Below are positions 1-7,556 of a DNA stretch of 64,000 nucleotides, in pieces. Position numbers and translations under genes: made by a program. Every line of letters begins with the position of its first letter. Positions within the stretch are counted from its first letter, which is position 1. Where the stretch lies: positions 19,929 to 83,928 of the forward strand of contig JAZOQB010000011.1 of assembly GCA_045655865.1 (NCBI GenBank). Direction: 5' to 3'. The notes beneath the pieces are model-generated. The model did not search any database. It saw only the letters and a program-made list of their open reading frames with translations, and had not been told where the DNA came from. This DNA comes from RGIG5579 sp045655865. Lineage in GTDB: Bacteria > Bacillota > Clostridia > Oscillospirales > SIG627.

Positions 1-600
1 GCCGTCACTTTCCACAGGCACCGGGGTATAGACCCCTTCCTGATGCAAGCGAAGAAGCTGGATTCCCAAAGGATCGTATCTCCCAAGAAGATCCACCGCA
101 GAGCCGACGCCCGCCTCTGTATAAACGGTCACCCGGGATAAGGGCGATCCTTGTTCTTTCAATAAAGAAGTGGCGCACACCGCCGTACCGTCCTCGGCAA
201 TGAGAAATCCGGTTCCGCGGCGGCAAGACCCATCTGCAAATTCCGCCTCTACGGTGACCAGAGACGAGGTAACCTCTCTCACGATCTCTTCCGGGCTTTT
301 CAAATTGGCCGCCATCTCCGAATAGGTAGGTACGCGAATGGCGTTGTTTCCTTCTCCGGTGACGTTGCCCCCGTTTGCAAACAGACCGGAGCGATTCAGA
401 GACAGGATCCCCAGAACAGCAAAAGCGCCAAGCAAAAGGACGATCAAACACAAGCTGAAAGTACGCCAAAAGCGTTTTTGGCGTTGCTGAGTCCTTTCGT
501 ATTCAAAACGGGTAGAATACCCACCGTAGCCCTGTGCTTTTCCCCGGCTTTTGTCTGCCTTTGGGGAAAGGGGCTTTTCTTTGTTTTGCTCTGGGATCAT
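1..600 (-). CDS. HtrA/DegP-like membrane-anchored trypsin-fold protein (partial, 3' end off the window)
   Basis: The reading frame is open from an ATG at 600 to the window edge, giving 200 residues with no stop. A basic cytoplasmic segment (about residues 1-45) is followed by one transmembrane helix (about 46-65) and an extracytoplasmic domain. The domain holds a trypsin-like stretch, RRGTGFLIAEDGTAVCATSLL, followed by a strand-rich region containing YDPLGIQLLRL. These match the HtrA pattern GSGF-I-x-DGYI-TNxHVV and YDPxTDLAVLK by eye. The catalytic His position reads Ser and the Asp position reads Gly, so the protein may be an inactive relative. The catalytic Ser and any PDZ domain lie outside the window. 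It follows the two-component pair on the same strand with a gap of about 40 bases, so the three may form one envelope-stress unit as in CssRS-HtrA. That link is inference. Confidence 0.7.
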   Translation of the reverse strand, partial: MIPEQNKEKPLSPKADKSRGKAQGYGGYSTRFEYERTQQRQKRFWRTFSLCLIVLLLGAFAVLGILSLNRSGLFANGGNVTGEGNNAIRVPTYSEMAANLKSPEEIVREVTSSLVTVEAEFADGSCRRGTGFLIAEDGTAVCATSLLKEQGSPLSRVTVYTEAGVGSAVDLLGRYDPLGIQLLRLHQEGVYTPVPVESDG

Positions 601-641
601 CTCTTACTCCTGAACCTGAAATCATTTCTTTCTTAGGGGTC

Positions 642-2105
642 TTACGCCTGGGGAGGATAGGACAAGGGCAAGCTGAAGATCAGCTCCGTATAGTCGTTGA
701 CACGGCTCTCGATCCAAATCTCCTCTCCGTGGGCACTGATAATGGACTTGGCAATAAACAGTCCCAGACCCATCCCGGTCTTATCCACTCCCCGGGATCG
801 GTCGGATTTATAAAAACGGTCAAAGATCTGGCTCAATTCCTCGGGAGGGATCCCCTCGCCGGAATTGCGCACAGCAAAAAGAACTTTTTTCGACTTCTGC
901 GTTACGATCTTAATGGAAAGCTTTCCCTTTTGGGGAACGAATTTTACCGCGTTGTCCAAAAGGTTGTACATCACCTGGGCAATGGCGTCCCGGTCTGCAT
1001 TGACAAAAAGGGAATCCTTTTCACATTCAAAGGACACCTCCACCTGTTTTTCCTCCAGCCGGTTCTCAAAGGAAAGCAAGGTCACCCGTCCCAATTCGCA
1101 CAGGTCCATGGGGAGAAAATCGTATTTTCGCTCCCCGGCAGTCAGGCGGCTGGTCTCCAAAAGCGTTTGCACCAGGCGGGAGAGACGGTTCACCTCGGTC
1201 AAAACGATGTCAAAATACCGGCCTTGCCGATCCGGCGGAATGGCTCCCTCTTTCATATTCTGCACAAAACCGCCGATGGTAGTCAAAGGAGTACGCAGAT
1301 CGTGGGAAACGTTGGAAATGAAGCTTTGACGAAGGGTTTCGTTGTCCCGGACGGTTTGCATGGCCTGGTTAAAGGTTCGGATCAAAGGGATCAGCTCTCC
1401 CCCTTTTTCCTCAGGCAAAGCATCCGGGATCTTTCCCCGGATAAAGGAGCTTGCCGCATTGTTCAGTCGCTGCAAAGGAAGGACCAGACGGCGAATCAAA
1501 AGAACGAAGAAGAAAACGGTTCCTGTCACGATCATAGCCGCAGCAAAAAGAAGACTTACAACAAAATGGTGCAGAAAAGGCCCCGGGGCCTTTTCCGGCT
1601 GAATCAAAAACACCGCCCCCACTCTCTGTTTGGAGACCTCGGTGTATTTTTTTTCCAAAAGGATCACCCGGCAGAGCTGTTCTTCTTGTAAAAAGCCGTC
1701 CAGATCCGTGAGAAAACTTGCTCCCTGGCGGGCAGACCGGGCGCTTTCGGTCATACAGGCAGAAGAGAGAACGCCGGAAAAATCCGGGGCAGTGGAAAGG
1801 ATCACTTTCCCGGCTCCGTCCGTCAAAAACAACTCCCTCTCATCTTCGCCCCGAGCGCCTTCCAAAGTCGATCGCAAAAGGTCCAGCTCCTCCCGGAGAA
1901 GGTACTGGAGATCTTTTTGAGACACCTCGATCATGGCCGACACGGTTTGGGATACGCTCTCTGTGGCCTGCTCCAAACCTTTTTCCGCCTGGCTTGAAAA
2001 ATAAGAAGTGGCAAGAAGCCAGATCTGTCCCATCAAAACGAAAAACCCGGCCAGAACGACAGCCAGCAAAGAGACGCCGTATTTAAAGAAATTGGATCGT
2101 TTCAT
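642..2105 (-). CDS. Sensor histidine kinase
   Basis: This 487-residue membrane kinase phosphorylates the response regulator encoded just upstream in the same operon. Transmembrane helices lie at about 9-33 and 178-204 and flank an extracytoplasmic sensor of about 145 residues. A HAMP linker (about 205-255) follows, then a HisKA domain with NVSHDLRTPL (His268) and a HATPase_c domain with the N box around Asn385 and a GMGLGLFIA ATP-lid motif. Architecture and length fit the PhoR/WalK/CssS class. The chosen ATG has a GGGG-containing ribosome site about 9 bases upstream. The signal it senses cannot be told from sequence; the neighbouring HtrA-like gene suggests envelope or protein-folding stress. 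Confidence 0.93.
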   Translation of the reverse strand: MKRSNFFKYGVSLLAVVLAGFFVLMGQIWLLATSYFSSQAEKGLEQATESVSQTVSAMIEVSQKDLQYLLREELDLLRSTLEGARGEDERELFLTDGAGKVILSTAPDFSGVLSSACMTESARSARQGASFLTDLDGFLQEEQLCRVILLEKKYTEVSKQRVGAVFLIQPEKAPGPFLHHFVVSLLFAAAMIVTGTVFFFVLLIRRLVLPLQRLNNAASSFIRGKIPDALPEEKGGELIPLIRTFNQAMQTVRDNETLRQSFISNVSHDLRTPLTTIGGFVQNMKEGAIPPDRQGRYFDIVLTEVNRLSRLVQTLLETSRLTAGERKYDFLPMDLCELGRVTLLSFENRLEEKQVEVSFECEKDSLFVNADRDAIAQVMYNLLDNAVKFVPQKGKLSIKIVTQKSKKVLFAVRNSGEGIPPEELSQIFDRFYKSDRSRGVDKTGMGLGLFIAKSIISAHGEEIWIESRVNDYTELIFSLPLSYPPQA

Positions 2106-2143
2106 ACATGGTTTCCCCGTGCTTTTTTTGGGTCTTTGTCCCT

Positions 2144-2830
2144 TTACAGCAATTCGAACTTATACCCTACTCCCCACACGGTCTTCAAATTCCACTTATC
2201 GCTGACGCCTTCCAGCTTTTCTCTCAGGCGCTTCACGTGCACGTCTACGGTACGGCTATCCCCCAGATAATCAAAGCCCCACACCTTATCCAAAAGCTGA
2301 TCTCTGGTAAACACCCGGTTGTAATTGGAAGCCAGAAAATACAAAAGCTCCAGCTCCTTGGGGGGAACGTCCACCACTTTTCCGGCAAGCTTCAATTCGT
2401 ATTCCTGCTTGGAGATCTCCAGGTTGTCAAATTTTACGACCTCGTCACTCCGGAAGTGATCCCGGCTCCGGTATCTTCTCAGAACCGCCTTGATCCGGGC
2501 GCTGACCTCTTTCATATCAAAGGGCTTGACAATAAAATCGTCTGCTCCCAATTCCAGCCCCAGAACCTTGTCAAACACCTCGCCCTTGGCGGAGAGCATA
2601 ATGATGGGTTTGGCGCTCTGCTCCCGGATCTCCCGGCATACCTGCCAGCCGTCTTTTTTGGGCATCATAATGTCCAAAAGCACCAGATCCGGCTCAAAAA
2701 TTTTAAACATTTTCACCGCATCCACTCCATCGTTGGCGCACTTGACCTCGTACCCATCGTTTTCCAGGTACAGCTTTAAAATTTCGCAGATATTCAGATC
2801 GTCATCGACCGCAAGGATCTTATTTGCCAT
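2144..2830 (-). CDS. OmpR/PhoB-family response regulator
   Basis: This 228-residue DNA-binding regulator is the partner of the downstream kinase, 38 bases away on the same strand. The receiver domain (1-120) has the acidic pair in AVDDD, phosphoacceptor Asp53 in LLDIMMP and the conserved Lys in VKPFD. The C-terminal winged helix ends with the usual SRTVDVHVKRLREKL recognition-helix segment. An ATG exists 75 bases further upstream, but the start at 2830 is chosen because AAAGGA lies just upstream of it and the protein then begins MANKILAVDDD like its family. It is probably the first gene of the kinase/HtrA-like operon. Confidence 0.94.
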   Translation of the reverse strand: MANKILAVDDDLNICEILKLYLENDGYEVKCANDGVDAVKMFKIFEPDLVLLDIMMPKKDGWQVCREIREQSAKPIIMLSAKGEVFDKVLGLELGADDFIVKPFDMKEVSARIKAVLRRYRSRDHFRSDEVVKFDNLEISKQEYELKLAGKVVDVPPKELELLYFLASNYNRVFTRDQLLDKVWGFDYLGDSRTVDVHVKRLREKLEGVSDKWNLKTVWGVGYKFELL

Positions 2831-2980
2831 GTCACTTATCCTTTCCTTTTTTTCCATGTGGGATTCCGCGGGCAAAAGGCCGGGAATCTTTTGATTCAAA
2901 GTCATTTTATCACAGTTCTGTCAAAATTGCAAGTCCGCGACTCATTTCGCACACACCTCTCCTTTTCCGTCTTTCCGCTC

Positions 2981-3009
2981 TTGTCAATCCCATCGCTTTG
3001 TGGTACAAT
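2981..3009 (+). promoter_or_regulatory. SigmaA-type promoter of queT
   Basis: TTGTCA (2981-2986), a 17-base spacer and TACAAT (3004-3009) lie just upstream of the preQ1 riboswitch. Transcription would begin near 3016. Confidence 0.8.
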
Positions 3010-3029
3010 GTTTTTTGCCCTCAAAAGGG

Positions 3030-3074
3030 CGGTGAGTTCGAGACCTTCCTCACCAAAAACAAAACTAAAGGAAC
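3030..3074 (+). promoter_or_regulatory. PreQ1-I riboswitch (translational)
   Basis: A six-base stem GGTGAG (3031-3036) / CTCACC closes a 12-base loop and is followed by the A-rich tail AAAAACAAAACTAAAGGA. This is the layout of the class I preQ1 aptamer: a short hairpin whose loop pairs with, and is contacted by, an A-rich 3' tail in an H-type pseudoknot. The tail runs into the AAAGGA ribosome site of the downstream transporter gene. Ligand binding would therefore hide the ribosome site and stop translation. The position between a good promoter and a QueT-like gene makes the call strong, although I could not run a covariance search. Confidence 0.82.
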
Positions 3075-3082
3075 GGTATCTT

Positions 3083-3568
3083 ATGAAAAAAACCTCTGTT
3101 CGCACCCTTGCCCTGGCGGCTCTGATCGCCGCCCTGTACGTTGCCCTGACCCTGGTGTCCAACGCCACAGGTCTTGCCCTGGGCCCGATTCAATTCCGTT
3201 TTTCCGAAGCCCTGTGCATTCTGCCGGTATTTACCCCGGCGGCGATCCCCGGTCTTTTTTGCGGATGCTTTGTGGCAAATCTTCTTTGCGGCGCTCATAT
3301 TCTGGATCTTGTTTTCGGCTCTGTTGCCACCCTCTTTGGCGCTCTGGGAAGTTATTGGCTGAGAAAACGGCCCCTTCTCCCCTATTTGCCGCCGATTCTC
3401 TTTAATTCTTTGATCATCCCCCCCGTTTTGTACTTTGCCTACGGCTTTCAAAGTCAAGGCTTTCTTTTGCTTTTCCTATCCTTTGTCTTGGGGGAGACGG
3501 TGAACGCCGGTTTTCTCGGCGCGCTTCTGCGCCGGGCGCTGATCCCCTTTCAGCGCAAACTAAAGTGA
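3083..3568 (+). CDS. queT: QueT-family ECF transporter S component (queuosine precursor uptake)
   Basis: This 161-residue hydrophobic protein has about five or six membrane helices. It carries the QueT features of an N-terminal ALIAALYVALT helix, a GPIQFRFSEAL motif and a late GETVNAGFLG segment. QueT proteins bind preQ0/preQ1 or related 7-deazaguanines and work with a shared EcfA/EcfA'/EcfT module encoded elsewhere. The start is the ATG at 3083 after AAAGGA, because the longer open frame upstream reads through the promoter and riboswitch. Control by the preQ1 riboswitch immediately upstream supports the substrate. Confidence 0.9.
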   Translation: MKKTSVRTLALAALIAALYVALTLVSNATGLALGPIQFRFSEALCILPVFTPAAIPGLFCGCFVANLLCGAHILDLVFGSVATLFGALGSYWLRKRPLLPYLPPILFNSLIIPPVLYFAYGFQSQGFLLLFLSFVLGETVNAGFLGALLRRALIPFQRKLK

Positions 3569-3605
3569 CGGCTTGGATTTCAAAATACAAAAAAGGAGTG
3601 GTCTT

Positions 3606-4220
3606 ATGCCTTCCACGATGATGCACCTGGCGGCGGGATGGATCCTTTGGCCCGAGGGGAGCGACGCCTTTTTTCTGGGCTGTATTCTCCCGGACTGTGT
3701 CGATGCGGACCGGGCGCGAAAAGATCACCTGCACTTTCGGGATATTCCCTCAAAAGAGCGCCTTCCCCGGATCGTGGCCTTTGCAAAAACGCTGGATCTT
3801 TCCCGGGATTTTGATCTGGGCGTGCTCTTTCATTTTTATTTGGATACCCTCTGGGACAACGGACCCCAAGCGCAGCACCGGGAAAGCTACACCGGCACTT
3901 CCTGGTTTTCGGATTACCGCAAGGAACTGTCCCGGGCAGGGAGCCGGGTCGCCCAAAGATGCCCTTTTACCCGGGAACTGTGGACTCGTCTGCGCGATCC
4001 GGAAGAGGGCCTGTACCAAAACTCTTTGGACCTTCCAAAGCAGGAGATCCTGTCTTTTTTGGAAAACAATTACCTCTGGCACACCCAGGTGTGTCTGCCG
4101 CCATCGGATATTTTCACCGATACGCTGGTGGAAGGGTTTCTTAAGGCGGCATCGGAAAAATTTACCGCCTTTTGCCGACAGGAATTTTCCCGGGAGACGA
4201 AAGACCGTCCCTTTGCATAG
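3606..4220 (+). CDS. Putative zinc-dependent phospholipase C-like hydrolase
   Basis: This 204-residue soluble protein starts MPSTMMHLAAG and has His and Asp residues spaced as in the zinc-dependent phospholipase C family: an N-terminal MMHLAAG, a middle LPDCVDADRARKDHLHF and a HFYLDTLWDN segment. In that family these residues bind catalytic metal ions. No signal peptide is visible. The ATG at 3606 follows AAGGAGTGGTCTT, which fixes the start over an upstream in-frame ATG. It sits between queT and ddl on the same strand, 30 bases before ddl, and may be cotranscribed. The substrate is unknown, and the family assignment rests on motif resemblance only. Confidence 0.6.
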   Translation: MPSTMMHLAAGWILWPEGSDAFFLGCILPDCVDADRARKDHLHFRDIPSKERLPRIVAFAKTLDLSRDFDLGVLFHFYLDTLWDNGPQAQHRESYTGTSWFSDYRKELSRAGSRVAQRCPFTRELWTRLRDPEEGLYQNSLDLPKQEILSFLENNYLWHTQVCLPPSDIFTDTLVEGFLKAASEKFTAFCRQEFSRETKDRPFA

Positions 4221-4250
4221 AATGAGAAAAACGAAAACGAGGAGATAACC

Positions 4251-5189
4251 ATGAGAACGGAAAGAATTTTGGTCCTGATGGGGGGAAAAAGCTCCGAGCG
4301 AGAGATCTCCCTGCGCAGTGGCCGGGCGGTAACGGATGCCCTGAGAGAGGCCGGCTTTGATGCACAAGCTCTGGATCTGAATCGGGAGAGCATAGAAAAG
4401 ATCTGCCAGATCCGACCGGACGTTGCCTTTATCGCCCTCCACGGAAAAGGGGGAGAGGATGGCGCCGTTCAGGGTCTTTTGGAATGGCTTGAGATCCCCT
4501 ACACCGGTCCCGACATCCGGGCCAGCGCCATTTGCATGGATAAGATCACCACCAAAAAGCTCCTTGCGGCAAACGGCCTGGCAACCCCCAAGTTTCTGAT
4601 TCTGGAAAAAGAAGCCATGGCCACAAAGGTCGCGGCGGCAAAGCTTGTCTGTGATACCTTAGGTCTTCCCGTGGTGTTAAAATCCCCTTCCCAGGGAAGC
4701 AGCATCGGCGTGGTGATCGCCCGGGAAGAGGGTGAGCTGGCCCCTGCCATCGAGGAACTCTTTTCTTTGGGAGACCAGGTTCTGGCCGAAGCATATCTCC
4801 GGGGAACGGAGCTGACCGTTCCGGTCTTGGGAAACCGGGACCCTTCTGTTTTACCCATCATTGAGATCACCTCCGAAGGTCAGTTTTACGATTACAGATC
4901 AAAATATACCCCCGGCAAAAGTCAGCACATCATCCCGGCCCGGATCGATGACAAGACCCGGGAAAAAGTAAAAGACCTGGCCCGTCGCGCCTATCTTGCC
5001 ACCGGATGCCGGGGCTATGCCCGGGTGGATCTGATGCTGGACGAAAACGGGGATCCCCAGATCCTGGAGATCAATACCGCCCCCGGCATGACCGCCACCT
5101 CCCTGTTTCCCGACGCCGCCCGCGCCGCCGGCCTCTCCTTTCCAAAGCTGGTAGAAAAGATGGTGGATCTGGCATTGGAGAATCGCTAA
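4251..5189 (+). CDS. ddl: D-alanine--D-alanine ligase
   Basis: This 312-residue ATP-grasp enzyme joins two D-alanines for the peptidoglycan pentapeptide in the cytoplasm. The N-terminal domain has MGGKSSEREISLRSG. The ATP-grasp core has VVLKSPSQGSSIGV and the C-terminal metal-binding motif EINTAPGMTATS, where the Ddl consensus is E-N-T-x-PGMT-xS. Its length is normal for the family. It starts 30 bases after the putative hydrolase gene with GAGGAG upstream, and transcription ends at a strong hairpin at 5236-5270. Confidence 0.95.
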   Translation: MRTERILVLMGGKSSEREISLRSGRAVTDALREAGFDAQALDLNRESIEKICQIRPDVAFIALHGKGGEDGAVQGLLEWLEIPYTGPDIRASAICMDKITTKKLLAANGLATPKFLILEKEAMATKVAAAKLVCDTLGLPVVLKSPSQGSSIGVVIAREEGELAPAIEELFSLGDQVLAEAYLRGTELTVPVLGNRDPSVLPIIEITSEGQFYDYRSKYTPGKSQHIIPARIDDKTREKVKDLARRAYLATGCRGYARVDLMLDENGDPQILEINTAPGMTATSLFPDAARAAGLSFPKLVEKMVDLALENR

Positions 5190-5235
5190 GACCCCTTTAC
5201 AAAACATTCTTCTAAAAACTGAAAACGGTAGGACC

Positions 5236-5270
5236 AAAAGATCGAGGCAACGATGCCTCGATCTTTTTTT
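5236..5270 (+). terminator. Rho-independent terminator after ddl
   Basis: A 14-base-pair stem (AAAAGATCGAGGCA / TGCCTCGATCTTTT) with a 4-base loop is followed by T7. Confidence 0.9.
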
Positions 5271-5744
5271 GCGCTTTTTCTCTCCTCCGCCATGCCCGGA
5301 AGAAAAAAGAGAGGGCAATACGAAAAAATTTTTAAAAAAATTCCGACAAGATCTCCCTTTTCTCTCCAAAAGACAGCACCTGTTTTGGAAATTTTCCGAA
5401 ATTTCGACTGTCTTTTTTCTTTTTCCCCAGCCGCCTTCGACACATCTTGCAAAAAGATACGAATAAAATGGAGAAAAGAACGAATTCGTGAAAAACCTCC
5501 AGCCTTCCCCTCGGGCAGAACATTTTCGGGTCTGAAATTTTGACACCCACACCCATCTCCCCCTCCCCTCAGACCCGTTCTGCCCTCTTTTCCTCCCGGA
5601 TGCGGTAAAAAAAGAAAACCGTGTCGTCTCCGGCCGTTTGACAAAAAAAGAGATCTCTGTCTCCTTCCCCCGCTCATCTACTGTGTTTGGGTTCCCTCTG
5701 TTCAAAAAAATTGGTAATAATTGGTAAAAATTTAGCAAAATCTA
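5271..5744. other. Long non-coding region upstream of spo0A
   Basis: About 470 bases hold no credible gene. Open frames on both strands lack ribosome sites and read as low-complexity shadows of pyrimidine-rich DNA. A perfect reverse 0A box, TTCGACA, lies at 5436-5442, and a one-mismatch copy, TTCGACT, lies near 5403-5409. These might bind Spo0A. Confidence 0.5.
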
Positions 5745-5773
5745 TTGAAATTTGTTTCTCTTTTTAGTAAAAT
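5745..5773 (+). promoter_or_regulatory. Promoter of spo0A
   Basis: TTGAAA (5745-5750), 17 bases, TAAAAT (5768-5773). It lies about 75 bases upstream of the spo0A start codon and matches the sigmaA consensus well. Confidence 0.72.
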
Positions 5774-5846
5774 AAAAATGCTCGATTTCCAAAAATTGAA
5801 GCGGACGAAAAAAAAAGAGGAACCAGAAAAAACAAGGAGAAAAATC

Positions 5847-6608
5847 ATGAAAGAAACCAAAGAAAAAGTCTACATTATCGATTCGGGAAACGATTTCCGT
5901 TTCGTTTGTAAGGAGAATCTGACAAACCTGGGATTCCAAGTGGTGGGCGACAGCGGTGACGGGGGCGAGGCGATCCTGGCGATCAAAACCCTCAAGCCGG
6001 ACGTTGTGCTTCTGGATCTGTGGTTCCCCGGATACGATCTGGCCAGCCTGATTTGTGAAGTCAAGAGATGCCTTAAAGCCCGTGCCCCCAAGTTCATTTT
6101 GGTCACCGGGATCAGCCACCGAAAGGTTTTGGAGGATGCTTTTGTCAGCGGCGTTTCCAGTTGCGTGTTAAAGCCCTTTGATTATGAAGTTCTGGCCGAG
6201 AAGATCCGCCAGGTGTGCCAGGAGAGAAACTTCCGTATGGAAGATGATTTTGATCTGGAAGCCCACGTGACCCGGATCATTCATCAAGTGGGCATCCCTG
6301 CCCACATCAAGGGATATCAGTATCTTCGATGCGCCATTATGATGGTGGTGCGGGACAATCGCATCATCGGCGAGGTGACCAAGACCCTGTATCCCAGCGT
6401 AGCTCAGGAATTCAACACCACCTCCTCCCGGGTAGAGCGGGCCATTCGCCACGCCATTGAAGTGGCCTGGGATCGGGGGGATGTGGACATGCTCAATTCC
6501 TTTTTCGGATACACCGTCCAAAACTCCAAGGGAAAACCTACCAATTCCGAGTTTATTGCCATGATCGCCGATAATCTGCGCCTGAAGATGCGCGGTCTTG
6601 CCGGCTGA
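5847..6608 (+). CDS. spo0A: Sporulation master regulator Spo0A
   Basis: This 253-residue response regulator has an N-terminal receiver (1-125) and a C-terminal Spo0A effector domain. The effector is unmistakable: HIKGYQYLR, EVTKTLYPSVAQ, SRVERAIRHAIEVAW and KPTNSEFIAMIAD match Spo0A almost residue for residue. In the receiver the phosphoacceptor is Asp57 (LLDLWFP) and the conserved Lys is Lys109 (VLKPFD). The acidic pocket that usually reads DD reads Asp12-Ser13, which is unusual. The start at 5847 follows AAGGAG; an upstream in-frame ATG would place the start inside the promoter. Spo0A starts sporulation in Clostridia after phosphorylation. The gene here follows ddl rather than the usual spoIVB. 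Confidence 0.97.
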   Translation: MKETKEKVYIIDSGNDFRFVCKENLTNLGFQVVGDSGDGGEAILAIKTLKPDVVLLDLWFPGYDLASLICEVKRCLKARAPKFILVTGISHRKVLEDAFVSGVSSCVLKPFDYEVLAEKIRQVCQERNFRMEDDFDLEAHVTRIIHQVGIPAHIKGYQYLRCAIMMVVRDNRIIGEVTKTLYPSVAQEFNTTSSRVERAIRHAIEVAWDRGDVDMLNSFFGYTVQNSKGKPTNSEFIAMIADNLRLKMRGLAG

Positions 6609-6666
6609 TACCCTTTTCTTTCGCAAGACCCGGAGCGGCTCTCCCCTCGCCGGCTCCGAAGTCAAA

Positions 6667-6699
6667 AAAACAGCACCCGAAACGGGTGCTGTTTTCTTT
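6667..6699. terminator. Bidirectional terminator between spo0A and the zinc-ribbon gene
   Basis: A 12-base-pair stem (AAAACAGCACCC / GGGTGCTGTTTT) with a GAAAC loop has T-rich tails on both sides and lies between convergent genes. Confidence 0.88.
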
Positions 6700-6763
6700 T
6701 TTGTTTGATCTTTTCCTTCCAAATTCGGCCCTTTCCTTTTTTCAAAAAGAGGGTCAAATCCGC

Positions 6764-7354
6764 TTATTTTAATTTGGTTCCGCATTCTGCGCAAAAAGCC
6801 ATCTCAGGCTCGGTCTCTGCGCCGCAATTGCCGCAAAAACGAGGTACAGCCTCGCTCTGGGGCTCCTCTTCGCTTTTGGGATTGTCGGGCTGGGGCAGTT
6901 CGGTTACGGGAAGACCGCAACCGCCGCAAAAACGAGTCCCGGGAGCCAGGGGCTTTCCGCAACCTTTACAAATGATCCGGTCGGCCTCCTCTTGGCCCAT
7001 TGGGGCTATGCGCGTGCCACAGTTGTTACAAAACAATGCCTGATCGGAAAGCTGGGCGCCGCATTTTTCGCAGACCACAATGCTGCGGATGGTCTGGATC
7101 TGCTTGCGGTATTCCGCAATCTTTCCGGCTGACTCCAGAACGGCCTCCACCGCGGCGACCATCTCCGGCTCGGGATCCTTAGCGTGCAGAACGGCGTAAA
7201 GCTTACCGATCTGATAATAACGCGCTTCGATCTTTTTTTCTTCCTCGTTGATGGCGGCGTGGATCCTGGCAATGTCGGTCATGTCCTTGGTTTTCTGAAC
7301 CGCAGACTGCCCTGCCTGAGAGATCTTTTTCCCCAAATCATCAAAAAAAGCCAC
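6764..7354 (-). CDS. Zinc-ribbon domain protein with coiled-coil N-terminus
   Basis: The 196-residue product starts VAFFDDLGKKISQAGQS and has a helical N-terminal half (about 1-95) rich in Lys, Glu and Gln. Three C-terminal double-CxxC zinc ribbons follow: CEKCGAQ...CNNCG, CKGCGKP...CGGCG and CGNCGAE...CAECG. The GTG at 7354 is preferred because GAGAGG lies just upstream of it; the longer ATG-initiated form lacks a ribosome site. It has its own strong promoter. Proteins of this layout are common in Clostridia and their function is unknown. The pattern suggests a scaffold or nucleic-acid/protein-binding role, which is inference. Confidence 0.8.
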   Translation of the reverse strand: MAFFDDLGKKISQAGQSAVQKTKDMTDIARIHAAINEEEKKIEARYYQIGKLYAVLHAKDPEPEMVAAVEAVLESAGKIAEYRKQIQTIRSIVVCEKCGAQLSDQALFCNNCGTRIAPMGQEEADRIICKGCGKPLAPGTRFCGGCGLPVTELPQPDNPKSEEEPQSEAVPRFCGNCGAETEPEMAFCAECGTKLK

Positions 7355-7409
7355 AGAAGAACCTCTCTTTCCGGTAATCCTTTTAAAAAAGGCAACCAAA
7401 TCTTAATTT

Positions 7410-7438
7410 ATTGTACTCATTTTTTATTTTTTTGTCAA
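7410..7438 (-). promoter_or_regulatory. Promoter of the zinc-ribbon gene
   Basis: On the minus strand, TTGACA (7438-7433), 17 bases, TACAAT (7415-7410). This is a near-perfect sigmaA promoter. Confidence 0.85.
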
Positions 7439-7495
7439 TCATGCAAAATAGGCACCCGTCCGGCGCAAAAAGGGCCCTTGTTCCGAAAATCGCCC

Positions 7496-7524
7496 TTGAC
7501 GCGAAAAACAGATTTTGGTACAAT
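7496..7524 (+). promoter_or_regulatory. Promoter of the DUF218 gene
   Basis: TTGACG (7496-7501), 17 bases, TACAAT (7519-7524). It rules out the upstream ATG at 7515, which lies inside the promoter. Confidence 0.8.
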
Positions 7525-7556
7525 CAAGGGGAAGAAAACACGAAAGGGGGAGAGTC

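Noticed and set aside
5..469. 154-residue minus-strand frame at the window start
   Set aside because: It is a shifted frame inside the HtrA-like gene. The true frame has no stop before the window edge and carries the trypsin-like motifs.
534..1691. 385-residue open frame on the plus strand
   Set aside because: It runs antisense to the histidine kinase, has no ribosome site and encodes no recognisable domain; the minus-strand gene has full kinase motifs.
5186..5738. Several overlapping frames upstream of spo0A
   Set aside because: They are composition-driven, lack ribosome sites and family resemblance, and change with frame.
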